Assembly (NCBI GenBank): GCA_008729055.1 | Contig: SDUX01000010.1 | Coordinates: forward strand, 1,364,001-1,428,000 | Direction of reading: 5' to 3' | Length of the DNA: 64,000 nucleotides | From: Pyropia haitanensis | Lineage: Eukaryota; Rhodophyta; Bangiophyceae; Bangiales; Bangiaceae | Shown: one piece after another, positions 30,337 through 39,916 of the stretch | Position numbering within the stretch: position 1 is the stretch's first letter | Layout: each line of letters starts with the position of its first letter | Notes under the pieces: generated by a model | The model's database searches: none | What the model was told of the DNA's origin: nothing | Seen by the model: the letters and a program-made list of their open reading frames with translations, nothing else | Made by a program: the position numbers and the translations under genes

Positions 30337-31977
30337 ATGGCCAACGACGATCGCGACGGCGAGGCCAACCCGTCAGGCTGCACGAGTCCCCCCACGGACG
30401 CCGCCAAGGGCTCCCCTGCTACCGCTGTTGCTGCCGCCGTCACGAGCGCCACTGTCAAGCCGGCCCAGTCCGCGTTATCCGCACCCTATGAAGGCAAGGC
30501 CAAGCCCCCCTCCCGCGGGCGCAACTATGCGCTGTTCAACATCGACCCCGCCGCGCTGGCCGCGGCCGGCGTGGACGCCAGCGCCTGCTTGACTGTCGAG
30601 GTGGAGTCCCGGGACACCCTGTTTTGCGCTGTTGTGGACTACGCGGCCGCCATGGCGGCAGACGCAACGTCGTCCCTGTGGCTCCAGCCGGGTGTGTGGC
30701 GGGAGAATGAGGTATCTGACCCGGGATGGGATGTCGTTGATCTGCTCGACGGCACGGCGGCTCCCGAAAGGGGGGACGAGTTGGACTTTGATCCCATTTA
30801 CTCGGCGGGTCCGGGGGTGGTGCGGCTGCCCACCCCCGACGGGTCGGCAGTGTGGGCGGCCGTGGGGGTAAACCGTCACATCCCGTCGGGCCCGACGCAG
30901 CGGGTGCTGTGCCTCTACTCGCCGTTGGGCAAACCCGCGGGTGGGACGGTGGTGGAGGGGGCTGAAGCGGGTGCGTCCGAATATCCCGGCGACAGGGACG
31001 ACAAGGAGGGTGCGTCGACCCAAGGGGAGTCACCCACGGCGGTGGCACGCGCACGCCTGTCGGCATTCATCACGACGGTGCTCAAGTGGAGGCGCGACAC
31101 CGAGGCGGCCAAGGCCAAGGTGCACACGTTCCGGCTGTGGCGTTTTCAACTCGTTGATGATCTCAACGGTCGCTGGCGGTCGCAGGGTATCCACCTGACG
31201 CGCCGCGTGGAGACAGTCATCCTCGACGTGGCCATCCGGGACCGGCTGCTCAATGATGCGCGCGCGTTTGACACGACCGCCGCTCTGCGCTGGTACACGC
31301 GCCATGGCCTGCCCTACCGACGCTGTTACCTGCTACACGGACCTCCCGGGACGGGCAAGTCCTCTTTTGTGCGTGTCCTTGCGGGCGAGCTGAAGCGGTC
31401 GATCAGCTTCCTTCAGTGCAGCAACCCCAAGATGTCGGACCAGATCCTGGCCGACGCTTTTCGAGACTGCCCCTCCAAGACAATTTTGGTACTGGAAGAC
31501 CTGGATTGTCTGTTCCAGACTGCTGCGGGAGGCGTCGGTGCGCGCGAGTCCCGCCAGTCCGTGAGCATCTCCTTGTCGGGGATCCTCAACTCACTGGACG
31601 GCCTCGTGAGTGGCACCAAGGGCCGAATCACCATCCTCTCTTCCAATCACCCGCAGCTGCTCGACAGCGCGCTCGTCCGGTCGGGCCGCGTCGACATGTG
31701 TGCAGAGTTTGCGCTGCCGACGCGCGCCGACGTGGCGACACTGTTTTCTTCCTTCTACCCGGACGAGCCAATGGGGATGGCGACCCGGTTTGCGGACACG
31801 GTGTTTGCGGCCGCCACCAACTCTGTCGACCGAACGATGGCCACCCTGCAGCAGCTGTTTATCAAGCATCGGGCGGCGTCGGCGGCGACGGTGATAGCCG
31901 ACGTGAAGGCGTTTATGGAAAGCCGACAGTCGGGGCCAGGGACTGCCAACGGGGTCGCGCCCGGTGTGTACGTGTGA
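30337..31977 (+). CDS. BCS1-like AAA ATPase
   Basis: A 546-residue protein from the ATG at 30337 (MANDDRDGEANP). Residues about 60-260 are a BCS1-specific-like N-terminal region, with an acidic insert near 240-270. The segment LTRRVETVILDVAIRDRLL leads to RHGLPYRRCYLLHGPPGTGK, which includes the Walker A motif GPPGTGKSS. Walker B is ILVLEDLDCLF, sensor 1 is ILSSNHP and the arginine-finger region is LVRSGRVDM. BCS1 proteins are heptameric ATPases: the mitochondrial member translocates the folded Rieske protein into complex III, and others act on different membranes. No membrane helix is present after the chosen ATG, unlike classical BCS1. A hydrophobic in-frame stretch lies just upstream without an ATG. 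The ATPase assignment is firm; its exact role is open. Confidence 0.85.
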   Translation: MANDDRDGEANPSGCTSPPTDAAKGSPATAVAAAVTSATVKPAQSALSAPYEGKAKPPSRGRNYALFNIDPAALAAAGVDASACLTVEVESRDTLFCAVVDYAAAMAADATSSLWLQPGVWRENEVSDPGWDVVDLLDGTAAPERGDELDFDPIYSAGPGVVRLPTPDGSAVWAAVGVNRHIPSGPTQRVLCLYSPLGKPAGGTVVEGAEAGASEYPGDRDDKEGASTQGESPTAVARARLSAFITTVLKWRRDTEAAKAKVHTFRLWRFQLVDDLNGRWRSQGIHLTRRVETVILDVAIRDRLLNDARAFDTTAALRWYTRHGLPYRRCYLLHGPPGTGKSSFVRVLAGELKRSISFLQCSNPKMSDQILADAFRDCPSKTILVLEDLDCLFQTAAGGVGARESRQSVSISLSGILNSLDGLVSGTKGRITILSSNHPQLLDSALVRSGRVDMCAEFALPTRADVATLFSSFYPDEPMGMATRFADTVFAAATNSVDRTMATLQQLFIKHRAASAATVIADVKAFMESRQSGPGTANGVAPGVYV

Positions 31978-32734
31978 CCGTTTGTGCGGGTGACTAGTGT
32001 CTGGGTAGTTCAATGTCAATGATGTCCAGTCTGGTTTTGTTCTCCTGTCTAACGCGCACATGCATCAAAAAAGATAAGCAGAGAAGAAAGAACGAGGAAA
32101 ACTTGCGTGTAGGCGGGGTACCAGACATCTCTGAACGCTACCCGGCATAAGAGATGTACTGAAGTACACAGTGACAGGGGCTCTTTGTCAAGACTCTTCT
32201 GTAGCATGAGCCATTGCATTCCCCGCCGTCCAGGTGTGGCTGCCCCCCGCCGCCGTTTCGCCAGGCAAGTACGAGCCCTGCCAGCGTAGGAGTGGCCGTA
32301 GGCGCCGCGGACGCCGCAGCCGCCACGCGCGCCGTCCGGTCGCCGGTCTTCCCCCCACAGCGCCCTCCGCCGCGCCGCTGTCCGCTACAGCCCGCAGTGG
32401 CGAAATGGTTGTTACAACGGCCCCCCCTCCTCAACCCAGACGAACAGCGCGGAGAGTCCGAGGAAACGGGCAGCAACCACCACAAGAGAAAATAAAAAAC
32501 GTCGTCTTGGCGGCGTCTCCGACGCGGAGACGCCTGATGCGCTGCAATTCTACGTTCCCTCCCTTCCGCTCGCCCATCCCCCTCCTCGCACCCAATCGCA
32601 ATCTTCCATCTCAGGCGCGCTTGCGCACAAGCTGCCGGTGGCAGCTGCCCCATCCGCTCCCACACCCCCCGTTCCCACCCCCCTTTCCCCCCCACCTTTC
32701 ACCGCCTTCTCGCCAATGCGTTGTCGACCGAAAG
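31978..32734. other. convergent intergenic region with collagen 3' hairpin
   Basis: This separates the ends of the BCS1-like (+) and third collagen (-) genes. It contains the collagen hairpin and T-run at 32494-32534. No additional gene was seen. Confidence 0.6.
32494..32534 (-). terminator. collagen 3' hairpin followed by T-run (third copy)
   Basis: On the minus strand the stem GGCGTCTCC / GGAGACGCC is a perfect 9-bp pairing around loop GCGTC. A 12-nt spacer and TTTTTT follow. It lies about 200 nt after the collagen stop. The stem differs from the duplicated-arm version by a compensatory closing pair (C-G for T-A) and by replacing G-T wobbles with Watson-Crick pairs. Confidence 0.62.
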
Positions 32735-34462
32735 TTAGAGACTCATGCCCAGTCGGTGGACCGGCAGGTACGGGTACGCAGGCGTCGGCGTGGGTGTCGG
32801 CGTCGGCGTCGGCCGGTAGTAGTGGTGCCCACCTCGCCCGGGGTACCCCCGGGGACCCGCCGGCCCCACGGGACCAACAGGGCCAACCGGCCCGGCAGCG
32901 CCCACAGGACCGGGGGGACCGCGGCCACCCTTGTCGCCTTTGGCGCCAGCCGCTCCGACCGGGCCGACCGCGCCGCGCGGGCCGCGTGCCCCTGACTGAC
33001 CCGCCGGTCCCGTCGCGCCCACCGAGCCGGCCGGCCCCGCCGGCCCGACCGCCCCATCAGCCCCGTCCTTCCCGTTGGCCCCATCTTTGCCGTCAGCGCC
33101 GTCGTCACCGTCGGCGCCGGCGGCGCCGACGGCGCCCGCCGGGCCTGCCGCGCCAGTGGCGCCCGGGTCGCCCTTTCGGCCCGGCGGTCCCGCGGGGCCC
33201 GCCGCCCCCACCGCACCACGCGCACCCGATGGCCCAGACGGTCCCTTCGCGCCAACGGCCCCATCCGCGCCATCCTTCCCATCCTTGCCGTCATCCCCGT
33301 CCGCGCCGGCGGGTCCAGCGGCGCCTGCTGGGCCGGCGGGGCCGACGGCGCCATCATGTCCCTTGGCGCCTCGCGGCCCCGCCGCGCCGGCCGCACCGAC
33401 CGCGCCGGCCGCACCCATCGGCCCCGTCGGCCCCGTCGCACCAGCCGCGCCATCAGCCCCATCCTTCCCGTCAGCGCCGTCCTTGCCGTCCGCGCCGGCC
33501 GGCCCCCGCCTGCCCACACCCGCCAGACCCTTCATGCCCGTATCGCCCTTCACGCCCTTGTCGCCCTTGTCGCCCTTGTCGCCCTTGCGGCCGTTCTCAC
33601 CCTTGGGGCCCATGCCCCCCTGGCCGCCATCCTTGCCATCCGCACCGTCAGCGCCGCGCGGACCCGGCTTGCCCACGCCAGCCGGCCCGGTCATGCCCTG
33701 CTCGCCCTTCTCCCCCCTGCTGCCCGTGCGGCCCTTGTCGCCCTTGTCTCCCTTGTCGCCCTTGTCGCCCTTGTCGCCCTTGTCGCCATCCTCGCCGTCA
33801 TCACCATCCGCGCCGGGCGGACCCACCTTGCCAACACCCGCCAGACCCCTCATACCCTTGTCCCCCTTTGGCCCAGCCGGCCCGGCCTTGCCCGTCCCGC
33901 CCGCCACGCCGCGGTAGCCCCTGGGGCCGCGCTCTCCCTGCTTGCCAAAACCAGCCGGTCCCGCTGGCCCGGCTGGTCCCGCTGGCCCCACCGGCCCGGC
34001 TGGCCCCGTCTTGCCCGTCTTGCCCATCTTGCCTGCGTGACCCGCCGGTCCACGCGGCCCCACCCGCCCGCCGCTTCCCTTGACGTACACCACCCCAGAC
34101 TTGCCGGGCGGCCCACGCGGACCCATCGGACCGCGCGGACCCGCCGGGCAGTGGCACTGCGGCCGCCGGTAGTACGTACGGATCGCCTCGTGTAGCGACG
34201 CGGTCGTGCCTTCAATGCGCGCGACGTGGTCGTCCACGCCGACCTGCGTCGCCGTCACGTCCGCCTGCGTCGCGGCCACCGCGGCCATCAGCTCGGTGCG
34301 GAGGGCGGCGGTGGCGTCCGCGACGGCCGTGTGCACCGCCGCCGTCGGTAGCGACGACGGCCCAGACACGGCCGTCGTGGCAAACAAGACGACAAGGGTG
34401 GTCGCCACCGACGCGGTCACGGCCAAGCCGGCCGTGCGCCCAGGCGACGCGGGCGACGCCAT
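32735..34462 (-). CDS. collagen-like protein, diverged third paralogue
   Basis: A 575-residue protein from the ATG at 34462 ([19 protein letters not shown]), ending in TAA at 32735-32737. The architecture matches the arm copies: N-terminal hydrophobic anchor, Ala-rich helical region ([17 protein letters not shown]), [14 protein letters not shown], then Gly-X-Y repeats dense in KGDKGDKG and DGKDGADG. It differs by a Tyr/Pro/Thr-rich linker near the end (HHYYR and repeated PT), and the tail is LPVHRLGMSL. The conserved RTYYR-QCHC block and the -RLGM-L C-terminus look like family-specific processing or assembly signals. An extracellular or wall-associated fibrous role is inferred. It sits in the loop between the duplicated arms and is clearly older than the arm duplication. 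Confidence 0.88.
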   Translation of the reverse strand: MASPASPGRTAGLAVTASVATTLVVLFATTAVSGPSSLPTAAVHTAVADATAALRTELMAAVAATQADVTATQVGVDDHVARIEGTTASLHEAIRTYYRRPQCHCPAGPRGPMGPRGPPGKSGVVYVKGSGGRVGPRGPAGHAGKMGKTGKTGPAGPVGPAGPAGPAGPAGFGKQGERGPRGYRGVAGGTGKAGPAGPKGDKGMRGLAGVGKVGPPGADGDDGEDGDKGDKGDKGDKGDKGDKGRTGSRGEKGEQGMTGPAGVGKPGPRGADGADGKDGGQGGMGPKGENGRKGDKGDKGDKGVKGDTGMKGLAGVGRRGPAGADGKDGADGKDGADGAAGATGPTGPMGAAGAVGAAGAAGPRGAKGHDGAVGPAGPAGAAGPAGADGDDGKDGKDGADGAVGAKGPSGPSGARGAVGAAGPAGPPGRKGDPGATGAAGPAGAVGAAGADGDDGADGKDGANGKDGADGAVGPAGPAGSVGATGPAGQSGARGPRGAVGPVGAAGAKGDKGGRGPPGPVGAAGPVGPVGPVGPAGPRGYPGRGGHHYYRPTPTPTPTPTPAYPYLPVHRLGMSL

Positions 34463-34705
34463 AGCCGGCAGCAGGTTGGGCGGGGCACAGCGGCGCTGCT
34501 CGTCACGGAGGTAAGCGACAGAGAGGCGGGGAAGCGGATGAAAGGAGCAGGCGACAGCGGCCTCGGCCGCCGGGGGAGAGGAAGAAATACGATGTTGGGT
34601 GCGTGTGGCGCCAGTGGCGGGCGGGCGAGCGGGTGTGAGCAGCGGTAGTTGGCGTTGTTGTCGATGGGGACCATGGTGAAGAGCAGGGAGCGCGGGAGGG
34701 GCGCT

Positions 34706-34713
34706 CCTATATA
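34706..34713 (-). promoter_or_regulatory. TATA box of third collagen gene
   Basis: TATATAGG on the minus strand lies about 245-250 bp upstream of the ATG at 34462. The same octamer occurs at a matching distance before the right-arm collagen gene (47793-47800). Confidence 0.7.
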
Positions 34714-36432
34714 CACCACCGCCGCCTCCGCCACCGCTCGCCGCCGCGGGCGGCGTCAGCCGCGCGCCGCTGCCACCGCCGCCGCCGCTCCCGCCGCCGC
34801 TCCCGCCGCCGCCGTCGCCACAGATGCCGCCACCGCAGCCGCCGCTACCGCCGCAGCCACCACAACCGCCTCCGCAGGCGCTGCCCGCTACCATCACCAC
34901 CACCGAGGAGAGATCACGGATGCTCAGCAGGACGCCCCCGCGCCGCCGCGCGGCGCGCCTACCTGCCCGTCGGCGTGACGCTGTGAATGGGCGAGCGGAG
35001 GGTTAGCGGGAGGACACAGGGGGAGGGGGGGGGGGGCAAGCGCACGTCCCAAGGGGTACGCCGGCCGCGGCCGGCCGCCGCTGCCGCGGTGCGGCGCCAT
35101 CCTGGTAGACGGGTGGCGCCGCGGGTAGGGGTCGACCGGCCGTTGCCTCGTCGCCGCCGTCAATGCAGATGCAGATGCAGTGCACCGCGGGAAGGAATGG
35201 AAGGGGAGGGTGGCCGCGGGGACGGGGGACCAGCCAGCCGCGGCCGCCCTTGAGCGCGTCGACGAATTCACGCGCGCGTGGCGAGTGCACGGCCGCCGAC
35301 GTACAGTACGCGTGGCGGCGGAGGTGGTAGGACGAGGAGCCGGCACGACGGGTCGGACCGTTGCTTGGTCTTGGGGCACCCCCGCGTCCACCATCAGGCG
35401 TGTTGATCACGCCGAAAAGTTTGGGCCTCTACACGCGGCTGCCCTCCCCTTTTCTTCCCATCTCGATCGATGATTGGTCCAGCCCGAGAAGCTTGGCGGC
35501 AATTCATCTGCTCAGAGAACGGTGCTGCACCAGCTATCTGTCGTACGGTACAGTACCGTACATTCACGCGCTCGTCGCGCGACTGGGACAAAACAGACAA
35601 AGTCCCGCGGGGTCCGCTGTTTGTAAACTCAAGAGGTACATCGTCGCGAAAACGTACCACTGCTACTGGGGTATACTGCGGGATACTCGTGGTTGGTACC
35701 ACACAGCACCCCAGATTGGGCTGAAATGGTCTAAAATGGGCCCAGTACAAATATTCGCGGACGCGTATCTCGAGAACGGCGTGTACTAGACCCTCTCACA
35801 GAGGCCATTCTTCCAATTGGGGATACATCGCCTGACCAGTATACTCCTGAACCCCCCTCCACGACGCCTCTGGGAGGGGGTGTGCGGACATGTCACGGTC
35901 GCCAGTATACCCGAGAAGGAGTTGTGGAGAGCTACTTATCGCGACCTGAGAGCCCTCGCGTACCGTTGTCATGTCACGCTGCGTATCTCGCCCACCGATC
36001 ACTACGTTGACCACGCCCACTATGCTACGAATAGCGCTGAGAGCGCCTGACAACAGACCACGCGGCGGTCCCTGTGGTGGCTACGTCACCCACGGAAAAT
36101 ACTGTACGTTGCAAGAAAGCATAGATTTTTCGTCCAGGCATGATTCCCCGGGGGCCGCTCTAATAACAGACCCCTCCCCGCCCTCTCTGTCCCCGCCCCC
36201 CCCCCCACCCCCCCTGGCCGGAGAGGGGGGAGCGGGGGGGATGCGCTGGCGTGCTGGGCACTCCAGGCTCCCCCCGGTACGCCCCTCTAGCAGCTCCAGG
36301 GAGGGGAGCGGACGGGCCCACCGGCGTGCCCCCAGCCGCACCCTCCTGCCAGCACGCATCGAGGTGGCCACCAGCTACCCTCCACGGCACACTCAGCGCT
36401 CCCCACATGGTCCCGTCCATGGTACACACGCA
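34714..36432. other. gene-free region, upstream of third collagen and start of repeat block
   Basis: 34720-34910 is Pro/Ala-coding simple sequence. 35000-35440 has no gene. From 35440 the base composition falls and the DNA looks like old repeats: the near-palindrome around GTACGGTACAGTACCGTAC (35537-35555), one arm of a 53-bp inverted repeat (35640-35692), and a diverged copy of the 310-bp tandem unit at about 36020-36180. Confidence 0.5.
35640..35692 (+). repeat. left arm of 53-bp inverted repeat bounding a repeat-rich block
   Basis: This 53-bp stretch matches the reverse complement of 38490-38542 at 43 of 53 positions. It includes the exact shared cores GAAAACGTACCAC, GGGTATACT and TACTCGTGG. 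The two arms enclose about 2.8 kb of tandem repeats. Confidence 0.6.
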
Positions 36433-36473
36433 CCCCACGCCCACGCCTACGCCCACGCCCAAGCCCACGCCCA
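36433..36473 (+). repeat. CCCACG hexanucleotide microsatellite
   Basis: About seven units of CCCACG with single-base variants (CCTACG, CCCAAG). Confidence 0.85.
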
Positions 36474-36517
36474 GCTAAACAACAACACAACGATACGCAT
36501 ATAATAAACAAGAAAAG

Positions 36518-36990
36518 GCCAGCACCGATAGACAGACGCGGCCCGCCGCGGCAACAGAGAAAGACCACCAGCAGAGCGGCAGGCCGCCAGCACCAACAGA
36601 CAGACGCGTCCCGCCGCGGAAAAAGAAGAAAGGAGCCAGCAGGGGGGCGGCCGCCAGCACCGACAGACAGACGCGGCTAGCCGCGGCAACAGAAAAAGAC
36701 CACCAGCAAAGTGGCAAGCCGCCAGCACCAACAGACAGAAGCGCCCCGCCGCGGAAAAAGAAGAAAGGAGCCAGCAGGGGGGCGGCCGCCAGCACCGACA
36801 GACAGAGGCGGCCAGCCGTCGCAAAAGAAGAAAGGCGCCAGCAGGGCGGCAGCCACCAGCAGACGGACGGACGCGACCCGCCGCGGCAACAAAAGAAAGG
36901 CACCAGCAAGGTAAAGGACGCCAGCACCAACAGACAGACGCGAAGCGCCGCGGCCAAAAAAAAAGGCTCCAGCTTGGAGGCGCCACCCGC
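36518..36990 (+). repeat. 67-68-bp minisatellite, about seven copies of two alternating types
   Basis: Each unit begins CCAGCACCRAYAGACAGA. One type continues GCGGCAACAGAAAAAGACCA and the other GCGGAAAAAGAAGAAAGGAG. The types alternate for the first four units, giving a higher-order period of about 135 bp; later units are irregular. The minus strand is open across it, but the product is only repeat translation and no gene is called. Confidence 0.8.
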
Positions 36991-37259
36991 GGGGTGAAAA
37001 GCAGCCGCCACCAGCAGATGCACGCAGGTGTGGAAAACAAGAAGGTGGGGGGGGGGGGGGTGGTGGGATGGTGGAGAGGGGGGCGTGGGGCACGTGAAGA
37101 CGGAAGGGGAGGGCGGGGGGGGGGGAAGCTGGAGAGTGGGAGTGGGAGATGGAGGTTAGCTTGGCTGGTCAACGCCCGGGCACAGACGCCCATCCCCCGC
37201 CTGTCTGCTGGAGCGCCCCCCCCCCCCGCCCTTCCCCACCCCGCACCCCCCTCACAGGG

Positions 37260-37985
37260 TGCTCCAGGAGCTCTCTGCCGGGCGTGCGCGCCGCGCACCC
37301 GTGCTGTTACGCTGCCCCAGTGCGCGCTCTGCTCTCAGGTGGGGCTCTCCGGGGGACCACGCGCACTATGCTACGAACCGCGCTCACAGGACCTGTCAAC
37401 AGGTCGCGCGGCGGTATCTGTGGTGGCTACGTCACTCACGGAAAATACTGTACGTTGCAAGAAAGCATAGATTTTCCGTCCAGGAATGATTCCGCGGGGC
37501 CCGCTCTCGTCCCAGACCCCTCCCCACCCCGCCTGTCCCCCCCCCCCCCCCCGCACCCCCTGACACGATGCTCCAGGAGCTCTCTGTCCGGGCGTGCGCG
37601 CCGCGCACCCGTGCTGTTAGGCTGCCCCAGTGCGCGCTCTGCTCTCAGGTGAGGCTCTCCGGGGGACCACGCGCACTATGCTACGAACCGCGCTCACAGG
37701 ACCTGTCAACAGGTCGCGCGGCGGTATCTGTGGTGGCTACGTCACTCACGGAAAATACTGTACGTTGCAAGAAAGCATAGATTTTCCGTCCAGGAATGAT
37801 TCCGCGGGGCCCGCTGTCGTACCAGACCCCTCCCCGCCCCGCCTGTCCCCCCCCCCCCCCCCGCACCCCCTGACACGATGCTCCAGGAGCTCTCTGTCCG
37901 GGCGTGCGCGCCGCGCACCCGTGCTGTCAGGCCGCTCCAGTGCGCGCTCTGCTCTCGGGTGGGGCTCCCCGGGGCGCCGTGCTGT
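37260..37985 (+). repeat. 310-bp tandem repeat, about 2.3 copies
   Basis: Units begin with TGCTCCAGGAGCTCTCTG at 37260, 37569 and 37879 (periods 309 and 310 bp). The first two are nearly identical over their full length, including GGAAAATACTGTACGTTGCA and a C-run. The third is truncated near 37985. A diverged copy lacking the first part lies at about 36020-36180. Each unit has short open frames of 60-75 codons, but these change with the C-run length and are not taken as genes. Confidence 0.88.
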
Positions 37986-39409
37986 GCGTTCGTGCATGGG
38001 GACCTTTTCAGCTGCAGGGGAGATGATCCGGGAGTCCACCCGCAACACGACAACGCACTCGATGCGTGACCGGCGAGCATTGGTCGAGACTTGGACCAAC
38101 CGAGGTGTGAGAAGGGAGCGCGTGGAGAGCGGCTGCGAATGCTTGCTGTTGGACGTGTGACAGAAGTGGTGTCGCGAAGCTGGAATCGGGGCAAGTCGCG
38201 CGCAATCCGTTGATAATTCGGCGATATTCGTGCGCAGTTCGGCTCCTCAGGCCTGCCTCGCACCCCCCCACGGCCGTGCCCCCCCCCCCTCGGCGGCTGA
38301 GTCCTCCCTTGGGGTGGTGAAGTCTTCCTGGTGCCCCGGTTTTACAGCTGATTTGGGCACTCACGGACATGTAGCCCACCTTTCTGTCGGACCCGGCTCC
38401 AGCCGCCCTCCGACGCGAACCACCAGCAGACCACAGCCGACCACAAGTAAACGAGCTACCGTACAGTACATGCGCAGTACAAAAAATAGCCACGAGTACT
38501 GCCTAGTATACCCTAGTACGGGTGGTACGTTTTCCCGACGATCACCACCTCCCAGCCACAGTGTGTCTGGCTGCCGGTCGCCGCCTGGCTGCCGGTTCCC
38601 TTTCGAGACGCGAAAAGGAGTGACGGTGCCGTCATTCCGCCGCAGTCAGAGTTTGTCAGGCGAGCCCCGTCTGGCATACGCGACAGTAAATACACACGCA
38701 CAACAGTATGTACGTGGCCAGCTGTGTCCCCCCACTCCCTCCCGCTTGATGCGATGACCGGGGGAGCCTCTTGGCCAGCTATGGTGTCTCCTCGGTCCGC
38801 TCCCACGCCGCTGCGTCCCCAGTCGGTAGCAGCCAGCGGGCACCGCGCTCGAGGTGACCTCGGCCTCCTGGTGGGATGCCGCCTCCTGGCGTCACACGCC
38901 GTGAGGCCATCCCGTGAGAGGGGGACCGAGGAGATGGAGTAGGGCGGCGGCCGGTGGCCGCTGCCGCCGCGTCTGCCGCGCCAGTCGTCGTCAACGCCAC
39001 CGCCGCCGCCGCCGCCGCAACCGCCGCCGCCGCCGTCCACGGCGGCGGTGGTAGCGGCGCTGCAAACGGAAAGGGATCACCCTGTAGTCGACGTTGGCCA
39101 CAAACGGTTGCCGCCCCGACGCGCGGCCAGGCGCGCCCATCCGGTGGCACACCCAGACCATGCACAAGGGGGGGGTGGTACGGAGTGAGGACTTCCTGCG
39201 CGGCCACGCCACCCCTCCGCCTCCGACACACACGGCCAGCGGTGGACCAAGGCACCGTGGAGGATGGGCGGAGCGCACGCGTCCGTGGCGGGGCGATTCC
39301 GCCTGTTCCAGCCACCACCCCCGCCGCCGCTGCCGCTGGTGGTTGCCGCCGCCGCCGGTCACCTCCGCGGCAGCCGCCGGTCGCCCCCCCTGTCCACCGC
39401 CAGCCAGCC
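37986..39409. other. right side of repeat block and downstream flank of RING gene
   Basis: 38000-38700 is low in GC for this window and carries the right arm of the 53-bp inverted repeat (38490-38542). 38950-39400 is Pro/Ala-coding simple sequence. No gene was supported. Confidence 0.5.
38490..38542 (-). repeat. right arm of 53-bp inverted repeat
   Basis: Partner of 35640-35692 (81% identical in inverted orientation). It is preceded by ACCGTACAGTACATGCG, resembling the GTAC-rich DNA near the left arm. Confidence 0.6.
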
Positions 39410-39916
39410 TTATTTGATGAACACCACCTCCCACAGGGGTGCCCCCATGGGCGTCTGGCACACGGGGCACGCCGGCGTGGTCGGGCACAAGGCGGCCCAG
39501 CGGGCGATGCAGCCGCCATGGCAGACGTGGCCGCAGCAGAGGGTGAGCCACCCCACAGACGCGGCGACGGTCCCGCCATTGCGGCCGCCACCGCCGACGC
39601 CGCCGCCGCCGCTGCCGCCGCCGCCGATGAGGTACCCATCGGTCGCGGCAACACCAGCCGCCGCCGCCAGTGGCCCAGCGCCGGTGAGCCCCTCGAGGCA
39701 CACCCCACACGCGGCGGCGTCGGTGCGGTTGGCCGCCGCCGCGGCGGCCGCCGCCACGTCCACGCCGTCGGCGCCGGTCGGTGGCGGCGGCGGCGGCGGC
39801 AGCGTCGGCCGTCGCCGCCACGACGCGGAGAGGACGGCCAGTGGGGAGGCGACGGCGAGGCTGCCGACGAGGAAGAGGAGCGGGCCAAAGCCCGTTGAGC
39901 CAAGAAGAAAGTCCAT
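39410..39916 (-). CDS. membrane-anchored RING finger protein
   Basis: A 168-residue protein from the ATG at 39916 (MDFLLGSTGFGPLLFLVGSL), whose first 30 residues form one membrane helix. The RING ligands are CGVC (first pair), then after an unusually long spacer of nearly 60 residues CCGHVCHGGC (Cys, His, His, Cys) and CPVC (last pair), with Trp two residues after the IA of CIARW as in E2-binding RINGs. The extra spacer is Gly/Ala simple sequence. RING proteins recruit ubiquitin-conjugating enzymes, so a membrane-bound E3 ligase is the likely function. The stop is TAA at 39410-39412, and the upstream frame is open only because of the GC bias. Confidence 0.78.
   Translation of the reverse strand: MDFLLGSTGFGPLLFLVGSLAVASPLAVLSASWRRRPTLPPPPPPPTGADGVDVAAAAAAAANRTDAAACGVCLEGLTGAGPLAAAAGVAATDGYLIGGGGSGGGGVGGGGRNGGTVAASVGWLTLCCGHVCHGGCIARWAALCPTTPACPVCQTPMGAPLWEVVFIK

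Noticed and set aside
37260..37985. 310-bp direct repeats as a CRISPR array
   Set aside because: Repeat units are far too long, there is no repeat-spacer alternation and the context is eukaryotic.
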